Positions 19,399-28,207 of a DNA stretch of 64,000 bases are shown here, piece after piece. The notes below the pieces were generated by a model, which had not been told where the DNA came from, ran no database searches, and was given only the letters and a program-made list of their open reading frames with translations. Within the stretch, counting starts at the first letter, position 1. Each line of letters starts with the position of its first letter. The position numbers and the translations under genes are program-made. The DNA comes from Gammaproteobacteria bacterium UBA2679 (GTDB taxonomy: Bacteria; Pseudomonadota; Gammaproteobacteria; Pseudomonadales; Oleiphilaceae). The stretch lies in NCBI GenBank assembly GCA_002354735.1, contig DEMD01000014.1, positions 62,001-126,000 on the forward strand. Reading direction: 5' to 3'.

Positions 19399-20586
19399 AT
19401 GTTCAGCTTGGAGTATCGGCTATGCTCTAGTCTTGTGATCGCGATCAGCGAACCTAGAACAAAAGCATCACTGATGAGGCACGTCTTGCAACCAACTGCC
19501 CCCGCTGAACTCGAATCCAGACGAAGCGGCTACTTCGCCAACCTGATCCAGCGCTGGGTCACGCGCCGTCTGCCGCCGCAGTCGCGGATTCGGCTAGGGC
19601 ACAAGAACGTCTTCATCCTGCCGACCCGCTGGGGACTGATGTTTCTGATGACGGTGGTGCTGGTATTGATCGCGGGCATCAATTATCAGAACTCGATGAT
19701 TCTGGCAACGTCCTTCCTGTTTTTTGCTGTGTTCGTTGTCCACATCCATATGAGCTTCAACAACTTCGCTGGCCTTACCGTCGCCTTTCATGATGCGGAG
19801 CCGGCTCATGTGGGTGAGGAAGCGCTGATTACCCTTACCGTTTGCTCGACCCGGGCAGCGGGCACGGACTCCGGCAGTGGGCGCGGAGAGCCGGCGACTG
19901 GTGATCGGCACGTCGCCATACAACTGGGTTGGCCGCAAAGCACCGCCAGTATTCGACATCAGCTCATTCATACCGGTTTGCCACCCACTGATCATCCCAG
20001 CGAGCCTGGCAGTGAGTCGGAATTGCAATCAGTTACGCTGCCGCTGCAGTGTCTGAAGCGTGGGATACAGCGGGCACCGAGATTGCTGGCGACCAGTGTT
20101 TATCCACTGGGGCTAGTCCGGGTCTGGTCATGGCTCGACCTCGATATCGATGTGCTGGTGTACCCACGACCAATTGCCGGTGAGGTCAACGCGGCCGACG
20201 CCGTGAGTGAAGGTGATAGCCAGCCGGACCGAAAGCTGCGACAGCAGCAGCCGGTGGATTTTGACGGGTTGCGGAATTATGAACTCGGCGAATCGCGCAG
20301 TCGCATTGCCTGGAAAAAGTATGCGCAGCAGGGTGTGCTATACACAAAGCTGTTCTCGTCTGAATCGGCTGACCCGGTCTGGATCGATCAGGCGGCTTAC
20401 GCGGGGCGGGATATCGAGTTGCAGATGTCTAATCTTTGTGCCGAAGTGCTCGTGCGTGACAAGGGTCAGCAGCCCTACGGCCTCAAGCTGGGGAAGTGGC
20501 GGCTGGCGCCGGGCCTGGGGCCACAGCACAAGCGGGACGCCCTGGAAGCGCTCGCACGTTATCCGGAGCTAACGCCCAATGCTTGA
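19399..20586 (+). CDS. DUF58 domain membrane protein, TgpA partner
   Basis: 395 aa from ATG 19399, or 370 aa from ATG 19474 (MRHVLQPTA); neither has a good ribosome site and the shorter form looks more conserved. Two membrane segments (~79-98, ~104-122) follow a basic N-terminus. The DUF58 signature is DFDGLRNYELGESRSRIAWKKYAQQGVLY-like: residues around RxYxxGD-type motif Y-E-L-G-E and W-K-x-x-A. DUF58 proteins usually sit with a MoxR ATPase and a transglutaminase. Here the transglutaminase follows with an 8-bp overlap, but no moxR lies upstream in this window. The role is probably in envelope protein maturation, by family inference. Confidence 0.82.
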   Translation: MFSLEYRLCSSLVIAISEPRTKASLMRHVLQPTAPAELESRRSGYFANLIQRWVTRRLPPQSRIRLGHKNVFILPTRWGLMFLMTVVLVLIAGINYQNSMILATSFLFFAVFVVHIHMSFNNFAGLTVAFHDAEPAHVGEEALITLTVCSTRAAGTDSGSGRGEPATGDRHVAIQLGWPQSTASIRHQLIHTGLPPTDHPSEPGSESELQSVTLPLQCLKRGIQRAPRLLATSVYPLGLVRVWSWLDLDIDVLVYPRPIAGEVNAADAVSEGDSQPDRKLRQQQPVDFDGLRNYELGESRSRIAWKKYAQQGVLYTKLFSSESADPVWIDQAAYAGRDIELQMSNLCAEVLVRDKGQQPYGLKLGKWRLAPGLGPQHKRDALEALARYPELTPNA

Positions 20587-22804
20587 GCGACGCTTCAGCA
20601 CCAACAGCCACGCCGACTTTACCGGCATCAATCCACAAGGGATGCCCTGGCTTTTACTATCGCTGGCATTGGCGGCGCTGCTGCATATCGACCATACGCC
20701 CATCTGGCTCAACATCGCGCTGGTCGGGATTCTGTTGTGGCGCATCATGGTATTCAGAGGGCGCTTCAGGCTGCCTCAGCTTTGGGTCAAGGTCATCCTC
20801 CTGCTGCTGGGCATCACGCTCTTTCTGGTGAGTTCGAAAGGGCAGTTCACCATTGAAAACGCGGTCGGTTTCTTCCTGCTCACCTATGGTCTGAAGCTGC
20901 TTGAAACCGGCTCGACCAGGGATGCCTATCTCTTCGTGTTCATGACGCTGTTCCTGATGCCGCTGGGCTTTTTGTTCAGCCAGTCGATCTTCGCAACCTT
21001 GTTCATTTTCGTGTCACTGGCGTTCGCCTTTATTGCGCTCATGGGCATCAATGGTTCGCTGGAGCGCACGACCTATTTCGGCGCGCTGAAGCGGGCATTC
21101 GGCCTGTTCGCCTGGGCCTTGCCCATTCTCGTTGTCGCCTACATCGTTTTTCCGAGGCTTGGACCAATCTGGTCGATGCCGCTGAACAGCACTTCGGCCT
21201 TTACAGGGCTGTCCGACAGCATGATGCCGGGACAGGTCGCCAATTTGGCGCAGTCCTCCGAGCGGGCCTTCCGTGCTGATTTTGATGGACCGCCGCCGCC
21301 TTCGCCCACCCTCTACTGGCGTGCCCTCGCCATGGATCTGTTCACGGCGGGGCAGTGGTCGCGATCAAACCAGCAGCGTGGCATCGATGAATCCAGAATG
21401 TTGCCACAGACCCGGCTGCGCAGGTTGGGCCTGGGTGACGAAGCGATAGAAGCGGCGCTTTCGACGCCAGAATCCAGCTACGAGATCCTGCTGGATCCGC
21501 ATAACCGAGACTGGGGTTTTTCGCTCAATGCGACGATACCCACCAGCCGGCAGCTGAGTGGCCAGAGTAGTGCGCGTGGTGGTGCCGTTTTGCAGACCCT
21601 CGACGGGCTGATTCGCTTCGGCCGTCCGGTGAAGAGTCCCTCCGCCTACACTCTGCAGTCACTGCCGCTGGATAAGGCCGCTATGGAGGCACAGTCCCGA
21701 CTTGATGCGGCGCATATTCCGGGTCTACCGGATGTCACTGCGCTCGGCTCAACAGCAGGGGTCGAGCTGACAGATTTTGACCGCCGTCGTCTGTTGCAAC
21801 TGCCAGCAGAAGGTAATCCGCTAACGCGTGAATTTGCGGCAGAGCTGCGCGAGCAGCACGATGATCAGGCAGCCTTCATCTACGACCTGCTCAATTACTT
21901 CCGTACCGAGCCTTTCACCTACACACTCAATCCGCCAGTGCTCGACCCGGAGAGTAACGTCGACGATTTCATGTTTGGCGAGCGCCGCGGCTTCTGTGAA
22001 CACTTCGCCTCGGCGACTGCGGTCATCCTGCGCTCGGCAGGTATTCCAGCCAGGATCATGACCGGCTATCAGGGTGGCGAGTTCAACTCGACTGGTGGCT
22101 TCCTGGTCGTGCGTCAGTACGATGCCCATGCTTGGGTCGAGGCCTGGCTCGAAGGTATCGGCTGGGTGCGTGTCGATCCTACGGCGGCTGTGTCTCCGCT
22201 TCGTATTGAGGCTGGTCTACGTACGGCGGTGGCGGAAGAGGGTGGTTTTCTCAGTAACGAAATATCGCTTTCGCGATTTTCCGGCATCAGTGCCCTGAAC
22301 TGGATCGACATGCGACTGGAGTATACCAATTACCTCTGGCAGAAATGGGTCATCAACTACGATCAGAAGACACAGCAGAGTCTGTTGGCGACCTTTTTTG
22401 GTGACGTTGATATCAGGCAGATTGGCTTTATTGCTACGGGCGCAATCGCCGGAATCATCATCCTGATCGGGCTGATGCAGCTCATGCGAGGCAGACGGCA
22501 TCTGCGGGCACAGGATCCTGTGGTCCGGCTCTATGACCGTCTGCTACGCAGACTTCGGCGCGCAGGTGCCGATGTTTCATCAATGGCGATTACACCGCGC
22601 CAGCTCTGTGGCATCATGCAGTCCGCAGGCGCCGACAAGGAGACTGCCATGGCCATTAGCCAGCGCCTCGAGCGTCTGTTGTATGCGCGGCGCCCGCAAA
22701 TGGGTGCAGCCCGTTCACGCCTGCAGACCAACGAAATCCGTCAACTTCGGAGCCTGTTGCGGAAACTGAACCTCCGCAAGCGCAGCGATGCTTCACCGCG
22801 CTGA
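20579..22804 (+). CDS. tgpA: TgpA-type membrane transglutaminase (DUF3488)
   Basis: 741 aa. The N-terminal DUF3488 region has about six TM segments (~20-195). A periplasmic transglutaminase-like domain has the triad Cys473 (RRGFCEHFA), His517 (YDAHAWVEAW) and Asp533 (VDPTAAV). A last TM is at ~614-635 and a cytoplasmic DUF4129-like tail follows. In Pseudomonas aeruginosa TgpA is essential and its periplasmic domain has transglutaminase activity. The ATG at 20579 lies inside the end of the DUF58 gene (8-bp overlap), implying translational coupling. Confidence 0.9.
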   Translation: MLERRFSTNSHADFTGINPQGMPWLLLSLALAALLHIDHTPIWLNIALVGILLWRIMVFRGRFRLPQLWVKVILLLLGITLFLVSSKGQFTIENAVGFFLLTYGLKLLETGSTRDAYLFVFMTLFLMPLGFLFSQSIFATLFIFVSLAFAFIALMGINGSLERTTYFGALKRAFGLFAWALPILVVAYIVFPRLGPIWSMPLNSTSAFTGLSDSMMPGQVANLAQSSERAFRADFDGPPPPSPTLYWRALAMDLFTAGQWSRSNQQRGIDESRMLPQTRLRRLGLGDEAIEAALSTPESSYEILLDPHNRDWGFSLNATIPTSRQLSGQSSARGGAVLQTLDGLIRFGRPVKSPSAYTLQSLPLDKAAMEAQSRLDAAHIPGLPDVTALGSTAGVELTDFDRRRLLQLPAEGNPLTREFAAELREQHDDQAAFIYDLLNYFRTEPFTYTLNPPVLDPESNVDDFMFGERRGFCEHFASATAVILRSAGIPARIMTGYQGGEFNSTGGFLVVRQYDAHAWVEAWLEGIGWVRVDPTAAVSPLRIEAGLRTAVAEEGGFLSNEISLSRFSGISALNWIDMRLEYTNYLWQKWVINYDQKTQQSLLATFFGDVDIRQIGFIATGAIAGIIILIGLMQLMRGRRHLRAQDPVVRLYDRLLRRLRRAGADVSSMAITPRQLCGIMQSAGADKETAMAISQRLERLLYARRPQMGAARSRLQTNEIRQLRSLLRKLNLRKRSDASPR

Positions 22805-22876
22805 ATCTTCGAATAATGCATATTGGGTATCAGATTTGCCATCTCTACAGCACGGCCCCTTTGAAACGAGAACAGC

Positions 22877-24040
22877 ATGAGCGAGAACGATAGCGCTGCG
22901 CGTCTGCTGCTGCCCTGGCACAAGGCGGTTCGCTCCGAATTGTCCAGGCGGTGGCGGGATCAGGGCTGGCCCGCGGCCTTGCTACTGGAAGCCGTCCGAG
23001 GTAGCGGAAAGCTCGCCTTGGCCAGACATCTGGCCATGGACGCGCTTTGCGCAGAACCCGTCTCGCAGCCTAACGGGGCCTTGCAGGCCTGTGGCGCATG
23101 TCGTCAATGCCTCCTGATGAACGCTGACAGCCATCCTGATTTCATCGTGATCGCGCCTGCCGACAGCCGCGTCATCAAGGTCGACCAGATTCGCTCGCTC
23201 ACCGACTTTGCCTATACACGACCACAGGTGTCGAAGCGCAAGGTGGCGATACTCGACCCGGCAGATGCCCTTAACCTGCAGGCTGGCAACGCCCTCTTGA
23301 AAACACTGGAGGAGCCGGGTAGCGACGTGACGCTCATCCTGCTCAGTGAGCAGCGCTCGCGCTTGCTGCCGACGGTTCGTAGCCGCTGTCAGTATTTCAG
23401 GCTGCCAAAGCCTGCGCTGGCCGAACTCAACGATTGGGTCGCCGGCCGGCTCGTCTCCGGAAAATCTGCGGCGACATCGAAGCACGACGAGGTACTGTTG
23501 CCTGAACTGGTTGCAGCCATGACGCTGGCCTATCAATTCAGCCCCTGGCGGACGCTGGAGGCCTTGCGTGCAGACGGCCATCAGCAGCCTGTGCTCATGA
23601 CCGTCATGGAAACGCTGGCCGCTTGTGTGGAGGGGCGTCAGGATATTTTTGCCGGCGCCCAGGTCCTGGCAAAAGTGCCTGTGGAAGAGTTGCTGGATCT
23701 ACTGTTGTGGGTGTGGGCTTCGGTATTCAGGCTGCAGCTGAGCGAGGCTGCTGCGAGCGAGGCAGACCAGACGCTGGCGCAATCATCTGCGTTGAAGGAT
23801 CTGCAGACGCTGGTGACAAGCCTTGAGTCAGAGGCCGCAGAAACAGCCTACCAGGCCTTGCTGGCCTTCAGGCAACAGTTCAACGAAGGCCGGAATCCCT
23901 CGGTGCCACTGTTTCTGGAAGCGAGCCTCATGAAGCTGCGTGAGGGCCGCAGGAATGATGAGAAGGCGGGGAAACCAGCTGCAGTGCGGCCAGTCGATTT
24001 TCTTTCCGCGCTGACCCAGTCCCAGCAGTTGCTGCGCTAG
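22877..24040 (+). CDS. holB: DNA polymerase III delta-prime subunit
   Basis: 387 aa clamp-loader subunit. The P-loop position reads AVRGSGKLALA, typical of delta-prime, which does not hydrolyse ATP. Zinc-site cysteines are in DALCAEP and CGACRQC. Conserved core motifs are SHPDF, RVIKVDQIRSL, NALLKTLEEP and the arginine-finger-type TVRSRCQ. The C-terminus is longer (~50 aa) than the E. coli protein. The usual companion tmk is absent upstream, where tgpA lies instead, so this gene is separated from the fab/tmk cluster found in many relatives. Confidence 0.9.
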   Translation: MSENDSAARLLLPWHKAVRSELSRRWRDQGWPAALLLEAVRGSGKLALARHLAMDALCAEPVSQPNGALQACGACRQCLLMNADSHPDFIVIAPADSRVIKVDQIRSLTDFAYTRPQVSKRKVAILDPADALNLQAGNALLKTLEEPGSDVTLILLSEQRSRLLPTVRSRCQYFRLPKPALAELNDWVAGRLVSGKSAATSKHDEVLLPELVAAMTLAYQFSPWRTLEALRADGHQQPVLMTVMETLAACVEGRQDIFAGAQVLAKVPVEELLDLLLWVWASVFRLQLSEAAASEADQTLAQSSALKDLQTLVTSLESEAAETAYQALLAFRQQFNEGRNPSVPLFLEASLMKLREGRRNDEKAGKPAAVRPVDFLSALTQSQQLLR

Positions 24041-24056
24041 CTCCCGCAGGCTCGGA

Positions 24057-24680
24057 TCACCCCAGTTTCTGCTTCAGTATGCGCTCTACGGTATCCACGA
24101 TGACCTGCGTCTGACTGTCGATCTCCAGGTTCACGCCAACTGGCTGAGACTGGTCGGCAGCAGCGAGTTCACCAAAGGTGGTCATTCGCAGCGTTTCGGG
24201 GATCAGATCGACGGAAAAGCCATCGGGCGTCAAATGTCCGACGGTCAGACTGGCGCCGTTAACCCCGATATAGCCCTTGTGGAAAATATAGGCGCGCAGC
24301 GCTTCAGGTACTGTGAAGGCGATATTGGTATTGTTGGGTGTATTGGTAACGGCTGCTACGGTCGCCACTGCATGAACGTGGCCCGATAACAGGTGCCCGC
24401 CAATTTCATCACCAAGGCGGGCAGCATGTTCGAAGTTCACCCAGTCGCCCTGCTGCAGCTTGCCGAGGGTCGTAATTCGCAGTGTTTCCTGCATCACATC
24501 AAAAGCCAGTTCACTACCATCGACGGCGGTGACTGTCAGGCAGGCGCCATCGATCGCCACACTGGCACCGCAGCGTGTGGCAGACTGGTCGGAGGGGAAC
24601 TCAACCAATAGTCTCGATAGCCCTTCGAGCCTGTCGATGGTCTTTATCCGGGCCTTGCCCTGGACGATGCCTGTAAACAT
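24057..24680 (-). CDS. ribE: Riboflavin synthase alpha chain
   Basis: 207 aa. It dismutates two 6,7-dimethyl-8-ribityllumazine molecules to riboflavin. Two tandem lumazine-binding domains are each recognisable: MFTGIVQG with GACLTV in the first, and HLLSGHVHA with GASLTV and LIPETLRMTTFG in the second. The start is ATG 24680, because MFTGIV is the invariant family N-terminus; the frame continues upstream to 24791 without homology. It converges on holB with a 16-bp gap. No FMN riboswitch was recognised upstream, and the other rib genes are not in this window. Confidence 0.93.
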   Translation of the reverse strand: MFTGIVQGKARIKTIDRLEGLSRLLVEFPSDQSATRCGASVAIDGACLTVTAVDGSELAFDVMQETLRITTLGKLQQGDWVNFEHAARLGDEIGGHLLSGHVHAVATVAAVTNTPNNTNIAFTVPEALRAYIFHKGYIGVNGASLTVGHLTPDGFSVDLIPETLRMTTFGELAAADQSQPVGVNLEIDSQTQVIVDTVERILKQKLG

Positions 24681-24877
24681 GTTGATTCTGCCCTGCAGGA
24701 AGTGAGAGTGGCTGGGGCACATCGCCTGCCAACTGCGCCGCCTGGCGCGAATCGTGCTTATATGGTCAGAAGGCGGTGCTTTGACAGGCAAAAGCTGCCA
24801 TTAAATTGACGTTGGCGACAATGGTGCGGCGGCGTCAGCCCGTTTGTGTGCGTTTCATCGGCATAGTATTCAGACTT

Positions 24878-25900
24878 ATGAAGATCCACAACCCCGGCGA
24901 TATCGATCTAAGCCCTACTGCGCTTCGGCAGCTGGTCGAACAGGCCTCACTGAATCTCGACCCTCGCGAGGTGCTCGCTCAGGAGGCTGCACATCGCAGT
25001 CAGGCAGCCACCCAGAAGCAATCGCTCGAGCAGAGTCTCCAGAGTGGGGCGGGCCGCAATGCGCCGGCGGTGATCGAGCAGGGCGCTCGAAGTGGTGGAT
25101 CGCGTGAAATCGCCAGTCCAGAATCGGCTGCAGCCTGGCGCGAGCGCCGTAGTCCGGATCGCGCCGGTGAGGGTCGGCGTTCTTATGAAGTTGATCCTGA
25201 TGCTGGTCGAAAGCCTGCTGAAGCAAATGCGGCTTCAGCAGCCCCGACGCCTGAAGAGCGGGAGCGTGAACGCTCGCGTATGGCCCGACGGCTGAAACTC
25301 ATTCAGCAGGTCATTGCTGAATGCCAGGCGCTCGAACTGCTTAATGTCGAGGCGTTGCAGATGAGTGGCTATCCCACGCCGGCCCAGATGCTGCTGGCAA
25401 AGCGGCGTTCCAATCTGCTGTGGCTGGGCGTGCTGTTGTGTCTCGGTGTTTTTCTTACGGCGCTGATGGCCAACCTCAACCCGTGGGTGGCCGGATCTCT
25501 ATTGGGCGGCGCTGTTCTCTTAACGGCCTTGCAGATAGGGCCGGTGCGATCATTACTGTTTTCCGATATGAGTTATTCGGGCCTGCAGGCAAGACGCAAG
25601 TCGCTCGAGTCAGCTGCTCTGAATCACATTCGCATGCTCGAAGGGCGGAATGGCCTGGCGTATCAGTGTCAGATGATGAGCGCTGAGTTCGAAGCACTCA
25701 GACACAGGCAGTTTACCCGTCTTGTAATGCTCAGCCGGAAGGGCCTCTTGCTCAAGGCCATGCGTCATGCCGGCGCCATACGGCTGTATCTGCGGTATAT
25801 GATGCTATCCCGGGCGGCGTATCTTTCACTGAAACGTGACTACGTCACTATCAATCATCGTCTGAGAACGGAGTTTGGGGACGTCGGGGATAACGACTAG
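24878..25900 (+). CDS. Hypothetical two-TM protein with long charged N-terminal region
   Basis: 340 aa from ATG 24878, 62 bp longer upstream if ATG 24806 or internal starts are used; the chosen start gives MKIHNPGDIDLSP but lacks a clear ribosome site. Residues 1-130 are Ala/Glu/Arg/Ser-rich and probably disordered. A charged helix (125-180) leads into a tight pair of membrane segments (179-198, 203-220). The C-terminal ~120 residues are basic and helical (RRKSLESAALNHIRMLEG). No family was recognised. The topology suggests both ends in the cytoplasm. It lies between divergent ribE and the psrA promoter, so it is probably monocistronic. Confidence 0.6.
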   Translation: MKIHNPGDIDLSPTALRQLVEQASLNLDPREVLAQEAAHRSQAATQKQSLEQSLQSGAGRNAPAVIEQGARSGGSREIASPESAAAWRERRSPDRAGEGRRSYEVDPDAGRKPAEANAASAAPTPEERERERSRMARRLKLIQQVIAECQALELLNVEALQMSGYPTPAQMLLAKRRSNLLWLGVLLCLGVFLTALMANLNPWVAGSLLGGAVLLTALQIGPVRSLLFSDMSYSGLQARRKSLESAALNHIRMLEGRNGLAYQCQMMSAEFEALRHRQFTRLVMLSRKGLLLKAMRHAGAIRLYLRYMMLSRAAYLSLKRDYVTINHRLRTEFGDVGDND

Positions 25901-25931
25901 GCCAGGGGGACAGGTTGACACGACAGCGTTT

Positions 25932-25945
25932 CAAACGTATGTTTC
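25932..25945. promoter_or_regulatory. Putative PsrA operator
   Basis: CAAAC-GTAT-GTTTC exactly fits the published PsrA consensus (G/C)AAAC-N2-4-GTTT(G/C). It lies ~55 bp before the psrA start, suggesting autoregulation as known in Pseudomonas. A second partial TTTCAAA overlaps on either side. Confidence 0.7.
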
Positions 25946-25999
25946 AAACAGCTGTTCGTAGCGAACGGAACGCGTACCAATCTTAGTATGGCAGGGTCG

Positions 26000-26848
26000 A
26001 TGGCACAGTCCGATACCGTAGACAAAATACTCGATGCCGCAGAAATGCTCTTTGCAGAGCGGGGTTTCGCCGAAACCTCATTGCGCCAGATCACCAGTAA
26101 GGCCGGCGTCAACCTCGCCGCGGTCAATTATCATTTCGGCTCGAAGAATGCACTGATCCAGGCGGTTTTTGCGCGATTTTTCAATCCCATCACACGCAAT
26201 CTGCGCGAGCGTCTGAGCGAAATCGACGCCAAGGATTCAGATACCATGCTCGAGCAATTGCTCCAGGTGGTAACCAGATCGATACTGCAGACGCAGAACA
26301 GGCGTAACGCCAACGGGCTGGCCGTCTTCATGCGCCTGCTGGGCTTGGCCTATACCCAGAGTCAGGGCCACCTGCGGCGCTTTCTGGAACAAAATTACAG
26401 CCTCGAGTTCCGCGAATTCATGCAGCTCTTGAAGAAGGCCACGCCGCATCTGTCGAGCGTCGAACGCTTCTGGCGACTGCAGTTCATGCTGGGCGCCACA
26501 ACGTTCACGATGTCCTCTTCCGAAGCGCTTAGCAGCATACTGAAGAATGAGCTCGATATCAGTAGTTCGCCGCAGGATATCGTCGTCGAACTGGTCAGGT
26601 TCCTGTCGGCGGGACTCAAGGCCGGTGGTGGGCGCGCCGAAAATTTACCGAAGGGTGAGCAGCGCGGCGACCGACGTGACAGTACCGAGAGCGATAGACG
26701 CGGCTCGCTTACGGCTTCCGACGCACAGTGCCTGAGTGGGGATGAAGCGCAGTTGGCCTCAGACGAGCTGCATCTCGATAACAATGAACGTTCGGCTGCG
26801 CTGGCTGCTGCCATCAAGATTGCCGAGTCAAAACCGCGAGGCCACTGA
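26000..26848 (+). CDS. psrA: PsrA, TetR-family fatty-acid-responsive regulator
   Basis: 282 aa from ATG 26000 (MAQSDTVDKILDAAE, like Pseudomonas PsrA); ATG 25988 would add four residues. The TetR HTH is AEMLFAERGFAETSLRQITSKAGVNLAAVNYHFGSKNAL-like and nearly identical to PsrA (key segment LRQITSKAGVNLAAVNYHF). In Pseudomonas PsrA represses beta-oxidation genes, activates rpoS and is released by long-chain fatty acids. A matching operator lies upstream. The last ~55 residues (after FLSAGLKAGGG) form a charged Ser/Asp/Arg-rich extension not present in the ~233-aa Pseudomonas protein. The stop overlaps the start of the transpeptidase gene (TGATG). Confidence 0.9.
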   Translation: MAQSDTVDKILDAAEMLFAERGFAETSLRQITSKAGVNLAAVNYHFGSKNALIQAVFARFFNPITRNLRERLSEIDAKDSDTMLEQLLQVVTRSILQTQNRRNANGLAVFMRLLGLAYTQSQGHLRRFLEQNYSLEFREFMQLLKKATPHLSSVERFWRLQFMLGATTFTMSSSEALSSILKNELDISSSPQDIVVELVRFLSAGLKAGGGRAENLPKGEQRGDRRDSTESDRRGSLTASDAQCLSGDEAQLASDELHLDNNERSAALAAAIKIAESKPRGH

Positions 26849-27387
26849 TGCTCAATCTGCTGCGTATCAGTGCTGCAACGCAGACCCTCGAGTGCCTGTC
26901 AGCGGATGCCCGGATCGGTGCCACCCGAGAGCTTGCCGAGTTGGAAGCCTACGCGGAGGCAGCCGAGGCCTGTGGCCCTATATACACCATATCGACAGCA
27001 GCAGCTGGCCTCGGCGAGCAAAATGGCAGCCTGCAGACGCCGCGCGGCTGGCACTACATCCGCGCCTGCATCGGTCGCGAATTGCCGGCACTGGCGGTGC
27101 TTGCCGGACGCCGCTGGACCGGTGAGATCTTTGATACAGCGCTCGCGGAACGCTATCCCCAACGCGACTGGATACTCACCCGCATACTTTGGCTCTGTGG
27201 CCTCGAATTGGGGAACAACCGTGGAAACGGGGTCGACACACAGCGGCGCTATATTTATATTCACGGCACTGCTGACGAACATCTGCTGGGTACCGCTGCC
27301 TCACATGGCTGCATTCGTATGGCCAGCGATGACGTGACAGCGCTCTTCGAACGTGTGCAGCCAGGTTGCCGCGTAATCATTCGTTAG
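26848..27387 (+). CDS. L,D-transpeptidase (YkuD) family protein without signal peptide
   Basis: 179 aa YkuD-domain protein. The catalytic signature is intact: IYIHGT (~130-135) and SHGCIRM (~148-154, nucleophile Cys). L,D-transpeptidases form 3-3 peptidoglycan crosslinks or anchor lipoproteins. The N-terminus MLNLLRISAATQTLECL has no export signal or TM segment, which is unusual for a periplasmic enzyme; no upstream in-frame extension would add one. The start codon is fused to the psrA stop (TGATG), implying coupled translation and PsrA control. The next gene starts 16 nt downstream. A cytoplasmic role on muropeptides or other thiol chemistry is possible. Confidence 0.82.
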   Translation: MLNLLRISAATQTLECLSADARIGATRELAELEAYAEAAEACGPIYTISTAAAGLGEQNGSLQTPRGWHYIRACIGRELPALAVLAGRRWTGEIFDTALAERYPQRDWILTRILWLCGLELGNNRGNGVDTQRRYIYIHGTADEHLLGTAASHGCIRMASDDVTALFERVQPGCRVIIR

Positions 27388-27403
27388 CCAGTCGAGGGAT
27401 TGA

Positions 27404-28162
27404 ATGCTCGCTTTTATCGGTGGAACCGGCCTGACCAGGCTGGAAGGCTTCGAAATTCTCAATGAAAAGACAGTCGATACGCCTTACGGTCAGCCATCTG
27501 CTGCAGTACTGGAAGTTGGCCATTCGGAACATCCGGAAAGCTCAGCCTTTTTCCTCGCGCGGCACGGCCACCCGCATGGCATTGCCCCGCACGCCGTCAA
27601 TTACCGCGCCAATATCTGGGCCCTCAAGGAAATGGGTGCGACTGCAGTCATCGGCGTCAATGCCGTAGGCAGTATTGATCCCAGTCTGAAGCCAACCGAC
27701 CTGGTACTGCCAGACCAGTTGGTTGACTATACCTGGGGCCGAGCGAGCACCTTTTCGACTGATACCGCTGTCGAGCATATCGACTTTTCGTGGCCTTACA
27801 CAGCATCGTTGATGGCTAGAATCATCGAGGCTGCCAAGCGCATTGATGTTCAGGTCAAGACGGGCGGCGTTTACGCGGCCACCCAAGGGCCGCGTTTGGA
27901 AACGGCCGCCGAGATTCGTCGCCTCGCGAACGATGGTTGCACACTTGTTGGTATGACCGGCATGCCGGAAGCTGCGTTGGCTCGAGAAGCTGGCCTGGAC
28001 TATGCCAGTCTGTGCCTCGTGGTGAATCCCGCGGCGGGCGTGAAGGCGGACGGTGCGCCGGATCGTGAAATCACGATGGCGGATATCGAACAGGCCGTGC
28101 TGGATGGCATGTCAAACGTGCGCCAGCTCATTGCCACCCTGGTGGGTGAGCAGCAGCGCTAA
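27404..28162 (+). CDS. S-methyl-5'-thioinosine phosphorylase
   Basis: 252 aa purine-nucleoside phosphorylase of the MTAP/MTIP family. It starts MLAFIGGTGLTRL and has the phosphate-site RHGHPHGIAPHAVNYRAN-type region (RHGH, NYRANIWALK). The substrate loop is GGVYAATQGPRLETAAEIRRL and GMTGMPEAALARE. The TGMPEAALA segment and overall likeness point to the Pseudomonas-type enzyme that cleaves methylthioinosine in sulfur salvage, rather than true MTA phosphorylase. Third gene of the psrA-led run (16-nt gap). Confidence 0.88.
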   Translation: MLAFIGGTGLTRLEGFEILNEKTVDTPYGQPSAAVLEVGHSEHPESSAFFLARHGHPHGIAPHAVNYRANIWALKEMGATAVIGVNAVGSIDPSLKPTDLVLPDQLVDYTWGRASTFSTDTAVEHIDFSWPYTASLMARIIEAAKRIDVQVKTGGVYAATQGPRLETAAEIRRLANDGCTLVGMTGMPEAALAREAGLDYASLCLVVNPAAGVKADGAPDREITMADIEQAVLDGMSNVRQLIATLVGEQQR

Positions 28163-28178
28163 ATACGCAGGCCGTGCA

Positions 28179-28200
28179 GGCCCGCTGTTATTGGCGGGCC
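28179..28200. terminator. Hairpin between convergent genes
   Basis: GGCCCGC (28179-28185), an 8-nt loop and GCGGGCC (28194-28200) form a perfect 7-bp GC stem, 17 nt after the phosphorylase stop and 8 nt before the csiV stop. No U-tract on either strand, so terminator function is probable but not classical. Confidence 0.5.
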
Positions 28201-28207
28201 GAGCTGG

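Noticed and set aside
24681-24877. Possible FMN riboswitch upstream of ribE
   Set aside because: The conserved RFN sequence elements are not present, and the interval before the divergent gene is too short for the full aptamer plus platform.
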